Made by a program: the position numbers and the translations under genes. A stretch of DNA of 64,000 bases from Galbibacter sp. BG1. Its GTDB lineage: Bacteria; Bacteroidota; Bacteroidia; Flavobacteriales; Flavobacteriaceae. Within the stretch, counting starts at the first letter, position 1; each line of letters starts with the position of its first letter. The notes under the pieces were generated by a model. The model was given only the letters and a program-made list of their open reading frames with translations. It had not been told where the DNA came from and did no database searches. Positions 52,657 through 60,239 of this stretch are shown piece after piece. The stretch is taken from assembly GCF_013391805.1 (NCBI RefSeq), contig NZ_CP058364.1:1054501-1118500 (forward strand), read 5' to 3'.

Positions 52657-53652
52657 CTACTTAACAAACGGAACTTTTCTTTTGTGTATTTCCGGTGTAC
52701 GCTTAAACTTCACTATAGTTTCTTCTTGCTTTATCACCGCAACTACCTCTATACCAACATGGATTCCATATAAATTATCGGGGTTTTTAATTCCTAAAAA
52801 TAATTTTTCGGTTGGCATTTCTTTTACTTGAACGATTCCAGATTTGTAGTTTTCCCTTGTTCCGTCCATATAAAAAGTGAAATTCTCCCGCTCCCGGAAA
52901 AGGTTGGCCTGCTCCTCCTTTAATAAATAAACATCGCAAATATGGGCCCCAGGGGGCGCATTTAAATTGGTTACGGCATTGGAAACCGTACTTACTTTAG
53001 TGTCCAGGTACTTGGAGAGCTCGGATGCCAAACTGAATGTTTTTGCTGTATTTCTTACGGCATCCTCATCCCTATTGGCAGTGAGCACATAAAACCATTC
53101 TTGGGTATTCTCTGGCAAATAAACCGGGAAAACAGCACGATCTTTCCCTCCCTTTACTAAGGCATTCGATTTACTGTTCAAATAAAAATTCTCCTTTTGA
53201 ATCGTTTTAGTTTTAAAACTTTCAACAGTTTCCATGACCTTTTGCTCTGGCCCATAAATAGTGTCGTAAAGGGTTTTATACCCCAACTCGGCAAATGGTT
53301 TGCCGTGGGTTTCTATACCTACTTTCACGGTAAAAGCCACAGGCTTAGTGGTTTTGTTCTCAAAGTGCAATTGGTACACGCTTCTTTCTAAAGAAGTAAT
53401 ACCGGCCTTGAATTTTTTAAAATTCCGTTCCGTAAAAACATTGTTACTACTGTTTAAGGCCTTCAACGAAAATTCGGATATTTTTTTCCCATCCGTTCTC
53501 TTCACTTCCAATATAATTTGGTCGCCCTCATTGGCAGCGATGTAAAAATCTTGTTCCCTATTGCTTTCCAACAAAACGGTTTCATCAATATTGGTTTGGG
53601 CCGCAGCGAAGTTCAGCATAAGAGAAAGTAATAATAAGGACAAAAACTTCAT
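52657..53652 (-). CDS. secreted protein of unknown function
   Basis: 331 aa from the ATG at 53652 (a TTG five codons upstream is less likely). A signal peptide (cleavage after AAAQ, residue 19) is followed by mixed alpha/beta sequence with many charged residues and no TM segment. I do not recognise a family. The segment AAAQTNIDETVLLESNREQD suggests a periplasmic start; no catalytic motif is apparent. It is divergent from the mntR-like gene, sharing a 138-bp region with the metal-regulator operator, so metal control is possible but unproven. Confidence 0.7.
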   Translation of the reverse strand: MKFLSLLLLSLMLNFAAAQTNIDETVLLESNREQDFYIAANEGDQIILEVKRTDGKKISEFSLKALNSSNNVFTERNFKKFKAGITSLERSVYQLHFENKTTKPVAFTVKVGIETHGKPFAELGYKTLYDTIYGPEQKVMETVESFKTKTIQKENFYLNSKSNALVKGGKDRAVFPVYLPENTQEWFYVLTANRDEDAVRNTAKTFSLASELSKYLDTKVSTVSNAVTNLNAPPGAHICDVYLLKEEQANLFRERENFTFYMDGTRENYKSGIVQVKEMPTEKLFLGIKNPDNLYGIHVGIEVVAVIKQEETIVKFKRTPEIHKRKVPFVK

Positions 53653-53719
53653 AAGTAATATTTTCAACTAAAATAATTATTTTCCTATACTTTGAACTGA
53701 AAAACACAACATTAAATAA

Positions 53720-53741
53720 ATTTTTAGACATTTCTAAAAAT
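53720..53741. promoter_or_regulatory. probable DtxR/MntR operator, ATTTTTAGA-N4-TCTAAAAAT
   Basis: Perfect 9-bp arms (53720-53728 and 53733-53741), spacer CATT. It ends 2 bp before the -33 TTG of the regulator gene. Size and A/T-rich form resemble known MntR/SirR-type boxes. Confidence 0.6.
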
Positions 53742-53742
53742 C

Positions 53743-53772
53743 TTGTTTTTTAAAACTAAAACTGTATTTTTG
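53743..53772 (+). promoter_or_regulatory. promoter of the MntR-ZIP operon, TTG-N19-TATTTTTG
   Basis: TTG at 53743-53745, 19-nt spacer, TATTTTTG at 53765-53772. Transcription should begin near 53776, 15 nt before the ATG at 53791. A longer reading frame starting at the TTG is therefore excluded. Confidence 0.75.
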
Positions 53773-53790
53773 TTAACGAAAAATGATATT

Positions 53791-54444
53791 ATGACTCTTT
53801 CTGAAGAAGATTACATAAAAGCTATTTATCACTTGTCTAAAGACGATAAGGGTAATGTTTCCACCAATGCTATTGCAGCGCAAATGGACAGCAAGGCGTC
53901 TTCTGTAACCGATATGATGAAGAAACTGGCCGAAAAGGATGTTATTCATTATAAAAAATATCAAGGTGCGCGGCTAACCGAAAAAGGAAAATCGTACGCT
54001 GCTAAGATTATTAGAAAGCACCGTCTTTGGGAATACTTCCTCGTAGAAAAGCTACATTTTTCCTGGGATGAAGTGCACGAAATTGCAGAAGAGCTCGAGC
54101 ACATAAAAAGTGAAAAACTTATAGAAAAACTGGATGCTTTTTTAGATTTCCCAAGAATGGACCCCCACGGTGACCCAATTCCAGATAAAGATGGAAATAT
54201 CACTAAGGTGGAAAAAGTAATGCTCTCGTCTGCCAAAAGTAAAGAAACAGGGATAGTCATTGGGGTAAAAGATTCTTCATCCGATTTTTTAAGATATTTA
54301 GATAAGCTTGGGATTTCGCTTGGTAAGGAGATAGAAATTCTCCACAAAGAACCCTTCGACAATTCGGTAATGATCTCCTTAGAAGGAGAAAACATTAATA
54401 TTTCAGCCTTAACTGCCAATAATATTTACTTAAAAATAAAATAG
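53791..54444 (+). CDS. DtxR/MntR family metal-dependent transcriptional repressor
   Basis: 217 aa. N-terminal winged helix (STNAIAAQMDSKASSVTDMMKKL, about 26-48), a dimerisation/metal-binding domain with HEIAEELEHIKSEKL and the DPHGDPIP motif typical of DtxR-family proteins, and a C-terminal SH3/FeoA-like domain (about 145-217), the long IdeR/DtxR-type architecture. It senses Fe2+ or Mn2+ and represses uptake genes. It is co-transcribed with the ZIP gene 3 bp downstream, and has its own operator, implying autoregulation. Confidence 0.93.
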   Translation: MTLSEEDYIKAIYHLSKDDKGNVSTNAIAAQMDSKASSVTDMMKKLAEKDVIHYKKYQGARLTEKGKSYAAKIIRKHRLWEYFLVEKLHFSWDEVHEIAEELEHIKSEKLIEKLDAFLDFPRMDPHGDPIPDKDGNITKVEKVMLSSAKSKETGIVIGVKDSSSDFLRYLDKLGISLGKEIEILHKEPFDNSVMISLEGENINISALTANNIYLKIK

Positions 54445-54447
54445 TCT

Positions 54448-55272
54448 ATGTTTAACGATATTGTAAACTATTTAAAAGAAATAGACCCAACACTTGCCGC
54501 ATTTTACGCTACCTTATTTACATGGGGATTAACAGCGCTTGGAGCTTCCTTAGTGTTTTTCTTTAAAAAAATGAACCGAAGGCTTTTCGATGGAATGTTA
54601 GGTTTTACCGGAGGCGTTATGGTGGCAGCCAGTTTTTGGAGTTTATTGGCTCCCGGCATTGAAATGAGCAGTGGGGAAGGTTTTGTAAAAACCATTCCTG
54701 CGGTAACGGGATTTGCTTTAGGAGCACTCTTTATTTTTGCTTTGGATAAAATATTACCGCATGTACACGTGAATTTTAAAATGAGCGAAAGTGAAGGTAT
54801 AAAAACACCTTGGCACAAATCGGTTTTGCTTACCCTAGCCATTACCATGCACAACATACCAGAAGGCCTTGCTATTGGCGTATTGTTCGGTGGAGTGGCT
54901 GCTGGAATTCCAGAGGCATCTATTGAAGGGGCCGTTATTCTGGCACTTGGTATTGGGATACAGAATTTTCCTGAAGGCTTTGCAGTGGCTATGCCCTTGC
55001 GTGGTCTCGGGTTGAGCAGATGGAAAAGTTTTAATTACGGACAGTTATCTGCCATTGTAGAACCCATGGCGGCCGTTCTTGGCGCTTGGGCCGTACTTAC
55101 TTTTGAACCTATTTTACCATATGCACTTTGTTTTGCAGCAGGCGCCATGATTTTTGTTGTGGTAGAAGAAGTGGTCCCAGAATCTCAACAAGCCAACAAT
55201 ACAGATATTTCTACCTTAGGTTTTATTGGCGGCTTTATTGTGATGATGACGTTGGATGTTGCCCTAGGGTAA
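54448..55272 (+). CDS. ZIP family metal transporter
   Basis: 274 aa, about eight TM helices, GufA/ZupT-like branch. The metal-path motifs are HNIPEGLAIG in TM4 and QNFPEGFAVA in TM5, with the usual His-to-Gln change in the second. The loop HVHVNFKMSESEG after TM3 is His-containing. It imports divalent metals (Zn, Fe or Mn). The coupling to an MntR-like regulator 3 bp upstream favours Mn or Fe. Confidence 0.93.
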   Translation: MFNDIVNYLKEIDPTLAAFYATLFTWGLTALGASLVFFFKKMNRRLFDGMLGFTGGVMVAASFWSLLAPGIEMSSGEGFVKTIPAVTGFALGALFIFALDKILPHVHVNFKMSESEGIKTPWHKSVLLTLAITMHNIPEGLAIGVLFGGVAAGIPEASIEGAVILALGIGIQNFPEGFAVAMPLRGLGLSRWKSFNYGQLSAIVEPMAAVLGAWAVLTFEPILPYALCFAAGAMIFVVVEEVVPESQQANNTDISTLGFIGGFIVMMTLDVALG

Positions 55273-55297
55273 TTTCGCTCCATATTTAATTACTACG

Positions 55298-55728
55298 GAA
55301 GTATTCCTATAAAATACAACCCACTGATATTTACTTTCATTTCCAAACCTAGAATGGTTTTTACCTATGCTTTGGGGTATTTTAATGGTATTTATACGTT
55401 GGCAGGGGTGTCCACTTCCCCTTTTTAACCATCCTAATAGGTTACGGCACGTGTCCATTGGGGATTTTAACGTGTTCGTATACGTTGTTCAACCTATCCG
55501 ACGGAGCTTTTTTCGTGTCCCGATACGTTGGTAGACGTATCTGCTGGGATTTATCACGTATTCAGATACGTTATTGAACGTATCGGTTGGGTTGTCGAAC
55601 GTGTCAAGATACATTAATGCACGTATTGATCGGGGGTTTGAGCGTATCCAGATACGTCTGTGGACGTATCCGTCGGGGTTATTGAACGTATCTGGACACG
55701 TCTAGGGACGTATCGGAATGAGATTAAT
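55298..55728. repeat. array of 43-bp dyad-containing tandem repeats
   Basis: At least nine units are in phase, starting at 55341, 55384, 55427, 55470, 55513, 55556, 55599, 55642 and 55686; spacing is 43 bp throughout except the last (44). A tenth, decayed unit may start near 55298. The consensus is ACGTATCnnGATACGT, six bases, ACGTATC, then a G-rich yGGGgTT tail. GATACGT forms an inverted repeat both with the ACGTATC to its left and with the one to its right. The units decay toward the ZIP gene. A 43-bp period changes frame each unit, so it is not coding. It fills the gap between two convergent genes. Confidence 0.85.
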
Positions 55729-55819
55729 GCTTAGGAAAAGCATGGATATATTATTGAAGTTGAAAAATCTTCTTTAGTAGAACACTAATTTGTTTATGAT
55801 CATTATTCTTTAATCTATT

Positions 55820-56269
55820 TTAACGATCCGCGGCTGAAGTATGATCGCTTATAATAAGCCATTGACCATCGAATTTTCGCCAGTTGAGTGTAAAATAACC
55901 ACTCAAATCCCCTATCCTACGCTTTAAATGAAATGACCCGATAAGTTGTGCCACCCCTTCTTTTACCTGCTGAATTTTAATAACTTCAAAACTTAGCTTT
56001 CCCATAGCTGTTGTATCGGGATAACTTTTTAGATACCTATTTTTAGTAGCTTCCCAACCAAAAACAGCACCACTAGAACCCACAAAAGCCAAATCTTTAG
56101 ATTTCCAGTAACCCTCCATAAAGGTTGGGATATCACCCCGATTCCATGCATTTTCCTGCTCCTTTAAAACTTCCAAAATTTCCGTTTTATTAATTGCTGA
56201 AATTTTTTCTTGAGCCGACATACCAAATGTTAGAAAACAGGCCGCAAATAAGATTACTATATTTTTCAT
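55820..56269 (-). CDS. secreted NTF2-like / DUF4440 family protein
   Basis: 149 aa with a signal peptide (cleavage near MSAQ, residue 20) and a single NTF2/SnoaL-like cone fold: WNRGDIPTFMEGYWKSKDLAFVGS and GYFTLNWRKFDGQWLIISDHTS are typical. Such domains bind or transform small molecules; the role here is unknown. It is convergent with the ZIP gene across the 43-bp repeat array. Confidence 0.8.
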   Translation of the reverse strand: MKNIVILFAACFLTFGMSAQEKISAINKTEILEVLKEQENAWNRGDIPTFMEGYWKSKDLAFVGSSGAVFGWEATKNRYLKSYPDTTAMGKLSFEVIKIQQVKEGVAQLIGSFHLKRRIGDLSGYFTLNWRKFDGQWLIISDHTSAADR

Positions 56270-56317
56270 GGACTAAAAAATTAGAGATTTAAGCTTTCAC
56301 TGAATTTAAAAACCAAT

Positions 56318-56830
56318 TTAATCAATTAAATCGAGGGTGCGCTCCATAGAAGAAAGATAGGGCCAGTTTTTTTCCGCCGCTTCTTGGTATACGGCCAATA
56401 ACCGCTCTTTAAATTCATTTATAAGTTGATTATGCAGGGTGTACTTTACGGCTTCATCAAAAGATCTCGCCATACTTTTATAAAAGGAGTCCTTTTTAAT
56501 ACGTCTTTCCCTATCGAAAGTCTGTGCTATTTCTAGATTGTACCACATAACATCAGCAATTAAAGGTGGATTTACCCCTAAATCCTTAAAATGCTTAATG
56601 TATTTGTGCGCTACAGAACGCCTTGCTTTTGCTCTTTTACGTGATACCGGAAAATATTCATTGGAAATTTTAGCCTTTGCTTCCTCAACTAACTTGTCTT
56701 CTTTCGGGTTAAAAACAAAATCGTAGTAAACTTTCACTTCCTTAAACCGATTGTAAAGATCGAGAACTTGCTCCTCTAACTCCTTTTTTTTAAGTTCTTG
56801 CAGGTATTTTTTAAGATCGCGTTTAGACAT
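56318..56830 (-). CDS. cytoplasmic helical protein, likely DUF6155 family
   Basis: 170 aa, highly charged and helical, with no TM or signal. The opening MSKRDLKKYLQELKKKELEEQVLDLY and VYYDFVFNPKED fit a Bacteroidetes family I know as DUF6155; the function is unknown. It lies 4 bp downstream of the FeoB-associated small protein gene. Confidence 0.65.
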   Translation of the reverse strand: MSKRDLKKYLQELKKKELEEQVLDLYNRFKEVKVYYDFVFNPKEDKLVEEAKAKISNEYFPVSRKRAKARRSVAHKYIKHFKDLGVNPPLIADVMWYNLEIAQTFDRERRIKKDSFYKSMARSFDEAVKYTLHNQLINEFKERLLAVYQEAAEKNWPYLSSMERTLDLID

Positions 56831-56834
56831 CTAT

Positions 56835-56984
56835 TTAATGACAGTTACAATTTCCATCGCCACAATCTGCAGCATTATTCTTGCCAAGAAGGGAATTTAA
56901 GGTTTTTGGAAAAATAAACTTCAGAGCCAGATAGGCTACTGCTAAAAATAAAATTAGGTATACAAGTATATTTTGAATGTCCAT
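56835..56984 (-). CDS. FeoB-associated Cys-rich membrane protein
   Basis: 49 aa, ATG at 56984. One N-terminal TM helix (VYLILFLAVAYLALKFIF) is followed by a tail ending CGDGNCNCH, the Cys-rich cluster of the FeoB-associated family. It lies 107 bp downstream of feoB. These proteins are thought to aid Fe2+ transport by FeoB, possibly in the place of FeoC. Confidence 0.82.
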   Translation of the reverse strand: MDIQNILVYLILFLAVAYLALKFIFPKTLNSLLGKNNAADCGDGNCNCH

Positions 56985-57091
56985 TTTTAATTTGTTTTGA
57001 GATTGAACGGCTATCGCAATTTCTATTTATCCATTCATCCAGCTACCTCTAATGGTCTGTATTTACTTTTGATCAGGGCAATTATTTCCAA

Positions 57092-59191
57092 TTATTTAAT
57101 GAGCTGATAAGCCACTAAAGCAACAAGATAAGCAAAAGCACTCATAAAAACCAATTGAGCCACAGGCCATTTCCATGTATTGGTTTCCCGCTTTACAATT
57201 GCCAACGTACTCATACATTGCATGGCAAAGGCATAGAATAACAAAAGGGAAATTCCAGATGCTAAATTAAACAAAGGCTCTCCCGTAACCGGATTGGTTT
57301 CTGATGCCATTCTATTTTTTATGGTTTCTTCTTCATCACTACCTACACTGTAAATAGTTGCCAGAGTTCCAACAAATACCTCACGGGCAGCAAACGAACT
57401 TATAACAGCGATACCAATTTTCCAATCGTAGCCCAATGGTAGAATAGCAGGCTCTATGGCCTTTCCGGCAATTCCTATGTACGAGTTCTGTAGTTTATAA
57501 GAGGCTATTTTGGTTTCCAATTCCTGTTGGGGTAGATCCTGCGACTCAGCCTGAGAGGTTATAATTTCTTCCGCATTATCAAATTTTTCCGATGGCCCGT
57601 TAGACGCCAAAAACCATAAGACAATGGAAATAGCCAAGATAATTTTCCCAGCACCAAATACAAAGCTTTTTGTTTTTTCTATAACCGTTATTGCTACATT
57701 TTTAGGTAATGGCATTTTATAGCTGGGCATCTCTACTACAAAGAAAGTCCTGCTTTTAATTTTTAAAATTTTATTAAGCAACCAAGCCGAAAATACAGCC
57801 ATTCCAAAACCGAGTAAATACAAGAGCATTAAAGTTATGCCCTGCAAATTCATCCCTAAAAACCTTGAATTGGGTATTACTAGGGATATAATAATGAGAT
57901 AAACTGGAAGTCGTGCCGAGCATGTGGTAAAAGGAGTTACCAATATGGTTATTAAACGCTCTTTCCAGTTCTCTATATTTCGGGTTGCCATTACTGCAGG
58001 AATGGCACAGGCAGTCCCAGAGATAAGTGGCACCACACTTTTACCGCTAAGACCAAATTTTCGCATGACCCTATCCATTAAAAAAACCACCCTACTCATG
58101 TAACCAGTTTCTTCCAGAATGGATATAAAAAGAAATAGAAACGCAATCTGTGGAATAAAAATAACAATTCCACCGAGGCCAGGAATAATCCCTTCGGCAA
58201 TTAAATTGGTTAAAGCTCCGGCAGGCATGGTCTCTTTTGTCCATTCGCTCAAGGAGGCAAAGGCGGCATCTATAAAATCCATAGGATAGCTGCTCCAATC
58301 GTAGATCGCCTGAAAAATAGTGAGTAGAATTAAAAAGAAAATAAGGTATCCCCAGACCCTATGGGTAAGAATTCGGTCTAAGGAAGCTCGAAAACCTTTT
58401 GCAGCATTCGCATCAACCGTATAACCTTCTTTTAGCACCCCATTGATAAATTGATAGCGCAACACGGTTTCTTTATGTTGCAACCGCTTTAATTCGGATT
58501 TAGATTTGGTAGAAAAAGCAGAAGTATCTTTTACCAACTTCCGGTCTAAATTCACAAAATTGGCATCTTGGGTAATAACCAGCCAAAGTTTATAAATATC
58601 TTGGTTGGGAAACGCCGCTTTGAGTCCGCTAAAATACTCGGGCTGAATTACGGTGGTGTCTACACAAGGTTCTGTAGAGATGTTCTTATAATTGGTAATA
58701 AGTTCTTTTACCTTATCGATCCCAAGTTTTTTTCTGGTACTTACTACAGCAATTTTAGTGTTTAATTTTTGCTCCAGTAAATCTACATCTATTGTAATTC
58801 CACGACGCTCCATTCTATCGGCCATGTTAACCACCAGAATTGTCGGGATTTTCAAATCTTTAATCTGTGTAAAAAGGAGAAGGTTCCGTTTTAAGTTTTC
58901 CACATCGGTAACCACCACGGCCACATCGGGAAAATCTTTATCGTTTTTGTTAAGCAGTAGCTCTATAACTACATTTTCGTCCAGTGAGTTCGCATTTAAA
59001 CTATAAGTTCCAGGAAGGTCGATAATATGGGCTTTAACTCCACGCGGAAGTTTACATACCCCCTCTTTTTTCTCTACCGTGATCCCGGGATAGTTCCCTA
59101 CTTTTTGATTTAATCCTGTAAGCTGATTGAATACTGAAGTTTTTCCCGTATTGGGATTCCCGATGAGGGCTACGTTAATCTGCTTGCTCAT
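57092..59191 (-). CDS. feoB: ferrous iron transport protein B
   Basis: 699 aa. N-terminal G domain: GNPNTGKTS (P-loop, about 11-19), DLPG (G3) and NMAD (G4). Then a GDI-like helical region and a membrane domain of about 8-10 TM helices with the Cys-bearing GTACAIPAVMATR and the second Cys motif TTCSARLPVYL, the Nramp-unrelated FeoB iron pore. It imports Fe2+. Its ATG overlaps the feoA stop by 4 bp. Confidence 0.96.
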   Translation of the reverse strand: MSKQINVALIGNPNTGKTSVFNQLTGLNQKVGNYPGITVEKKEGVCKLPRGVKAHIIDLPGTYSLNANSLDENVVIELLLNKNDKDFPDVAVVVTDVENLKRNLLLFTQIKDLKIPTILVVNMADRMERRGITIDVDLLEQKLNTKIAVVSTRKKLGIDKVKELITNYKNISTEPCVDTTVIQPEYFSGLKAAFPNQDIYKLWLVITQDANFVNLDRKLVKDTSAFSTKSKSELKRLQHKETVLRYQFINGVLKEGYTVDANAAKGFRASLDRILTHRVWGYLIFFLILLTIFQAIYDWSSYPMDFIDAAFASLSEWTKETMPAGALTNLIAEGIIPGLGGIVIFIPQIAFLFLFISILEETGYMSRVVFLMDRVMRKFGLSGKSVVPLISGTACAIPAVMATRNIENWKERLITILVTPFTTCSARLPVYLIIISLVIPNSRFLGMNLQGITLMLLYLLGFGMAVFSAWLLNKILKIKSRTFFVVEMPSYKMPLPKNVAITVIEKTKSFVFGAGKIILAISIVLWFLASNGPSEKFDNAEEIITSQAESQDLPQQELETKIASYKLQNSYIGIAGKAIEPAILPLGYDWKIGIAVISSFAAREVFVGTLATIYSVGSDEEETIKNRMASETNPVTGEPLFNLASGISLLLFYAFAMQCMSTLAIVKRETNTWKWPVAQLVFMSAFAYLVALVAYQLIK

Positions 59192-59430
59192 ACGGTCTTG
59201 CTTTCTAAAATATCTATCTCTATTTGAAGTGCGGTTTCTCGGCGAATTGCCAAAAAAGAACCGTTAATATTTAAGTAAAGGGGGTCTTTAAAAGGGGCTA
59301 TCTGCAACAATTCTACCTCATTACCTGGTAAACAACCCATTTCCAAGAGTTTAATAGGAATAATATCCGTAGAAAACTCTTTTATAATAGCCCTTTCGCC
59401 TCTTTTTAAATGTGCAATTGTAAACTTCAA
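59188..59430 (-). CDS. feoA: ferrous iron transport protein A
   Basis: 80 aa SH3-like domain protein; LKRGERAIIKEF opens the fold and LGCLPGNEVELLQIAPFKDPLYLNI is typical. It is required for FeoB function, probably by contacting its membrane or G domain. It is the first gene of feoAB with a 4-bp overlap; a TACTTTTG box lies about 30 bp upstream. Confidence 0.94.
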   Translation of the reverse strand: MKFTIAHLKRGERAIIKEFSTDIIPIKLLEMGCLPGNEVELLQIAPFKDPLYLNINGSFLAIRRETALQIEIDILESKTV

Positions 59431-59457
59431 ATCTTATTTAGATTGATTTTAAGTAAG

Positions 59458-59465
59458 CAAAAGTA
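59458..59465 (-). promoter_or_regulatory. -7 box (TACTTTTG) of feoAB
   Basis: Minus-strand exact TAnnTTTG match, 28 nt before the feoA ATG (59430). No clear Fur or DtxR box was found beside it. Apart from the palindrome at 59636, the gap 59466-59692 shows nothing else. Confidence 0.5.
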
Positions 59466-59635
59466 ATATAAAAATTAGGTTTGATGAAATTATTTAGTAG
59501 ATGTTTATGATGTGATGACCAGCAACTTCAAAAGCTTTACAAACATAACTTGATAACAAGTGCCCTTTTGTGAAAAATTTTGGAAGATTTTAATTTTCAT
59601 TTTAGATAATAACAGCAGCTATTAACTACTTTTAA

Positions 59636-59657
59636 AATAACCTACTTTTAGGTTATT
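59636..59657. promoter_or_regulatory. palindrome AATAACCTA-CTTT-TAGGTTATT
   Basis: Perfect 9-bp arms with a 4-nt spacer, about 36 bp before the lipocalin ATG and just ahead of a TATTATTG -7-like box. The size and spacing equal the MntR-type operator at 53720, but the arm sequence differs. Confidence 0.45.
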
Positions 59658-59692
59658 ATTGAAGAAACTATCATAAAATTCCATCAACAAAA

Positions 59693-59729
59693 ATGAAAAA
59701 GACTTTATTAATTACTATCGGCAATTTTC
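59693..59729 (+). other. displaced start of the lipocalin gene (frameshift in signal peptide)
   Basis: The ATG at 59693 begins a good lipoprotein-type signal (MKKTLLI), but its frame then leaves the lipocalin frame. The lipocalin frame read backward gives LLSAIFLAFLFSC, the rest of the same signal peptide, and hits a stop at 59709-59711. A single-base surplus near 59709-59717 would explain the break. Confidence 0.55.
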
Positions 59730-60224
59730 TTGGCCTTTTTATTTTCCTGCCAAACCATTCCAAAAGAAGCAACTGCAGTACAACCTTTTGATAAAGAGGC
59801 CTATCTCGGCAAATGGTATGAAATTGCACGATTGGATTTTAAGTTTGAAGAAAATTTAAATAACACCACGGCGGAGTACTCCTTAAAAGACAATGGAAAC
59901 ATTAAAGTGGTAAACAGGGGGTACAATTACAAAAAGAACGAATGGGAAGAATCTACGGGAAAAGCCAAATTTGTAGAAAGTTCTGATGTAGGAAAATTAA
60001 AAGTTTCCTTTTTCGGGCCGTTTTACGCTGGATATAATGTTATTGAAGTAGACCAAGACTACAAATACGCGTTGGTGGCGGGTAAGAATTTAGAATATCT
60101 ATGGATTCTCTCCAGGGAACCAAACATTCCAGAAGGTGTTAAGCAAAAATATTTAGAAAGAGCTGAAGAAATCGGTTACAATACTTCAGATTTGATTTGG
60201 GTAGAACACGATAAAGCAAAATAA
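59730..60224 (+). CDS. lipocalin family lipoprotein (Blc-like), N-terminus frameshifted
   Basis: 164 aa in the open frame. Lipobox LFSC is followed by QTIPKEA and the lipocalin fold: GKWYEIARLDFKFEENLNN (GxW motif, SCR1), NRGYNYKKNEWEESTGKAKF and ALVAGKNLEYLWILSREP. Blc proteins are outer-membrane lipocalins that bind lipids or lysophospholipids. The natural ATG at 59693 is in another frame, so as sequenced only a TTG at 59730 could start it, with a truncated signal. Sequencing error, a real mutation or phase variation are all possible. Confidence 0.82.
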   Translation: MAFLFSCQTIPKEATAVQPFDKEAYLGKWYEIARLDFKFEENLNNTTAEYSLKDNGNIKVVNRGYNYKKNEWEESTGKAKFVESSDVGKLKVSFFGPFYAGYNVIEVDQDYKYALVAGKNLEYLWILSREPNIPEGVKQKYLERAEEIGYNTSDLIWVEHDKAK

Positions 60225-60239
60225 ACTATTTCAGGAATT

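Noticed and set aside
53743-53790. TTG start for the MntR-like gene
   Set aside because: That TTG is the -33 promoter element, with TATTTTTG exactly 19 nt downstream; the ATG at 53791 is used.
55264-55458. 64-aa minus-strand reading frame
   Set aside because: It runs into the tandem repeat region, has no credible start and no protein-like composition.
55298-55728. 43-bp array as a CRISPR array
   Set aside because: There are no identical direct repeats separated by unique spacers; the whole unit is semi-conserved, each unit carries internal dyads, and no cas gene is near.
55384-55728. 43-bp array as a run of integron attC sites
   Set aside because: No cassette-like coding frames, no integrase and no conserved GTTRRRY/RYYYAAC ends.
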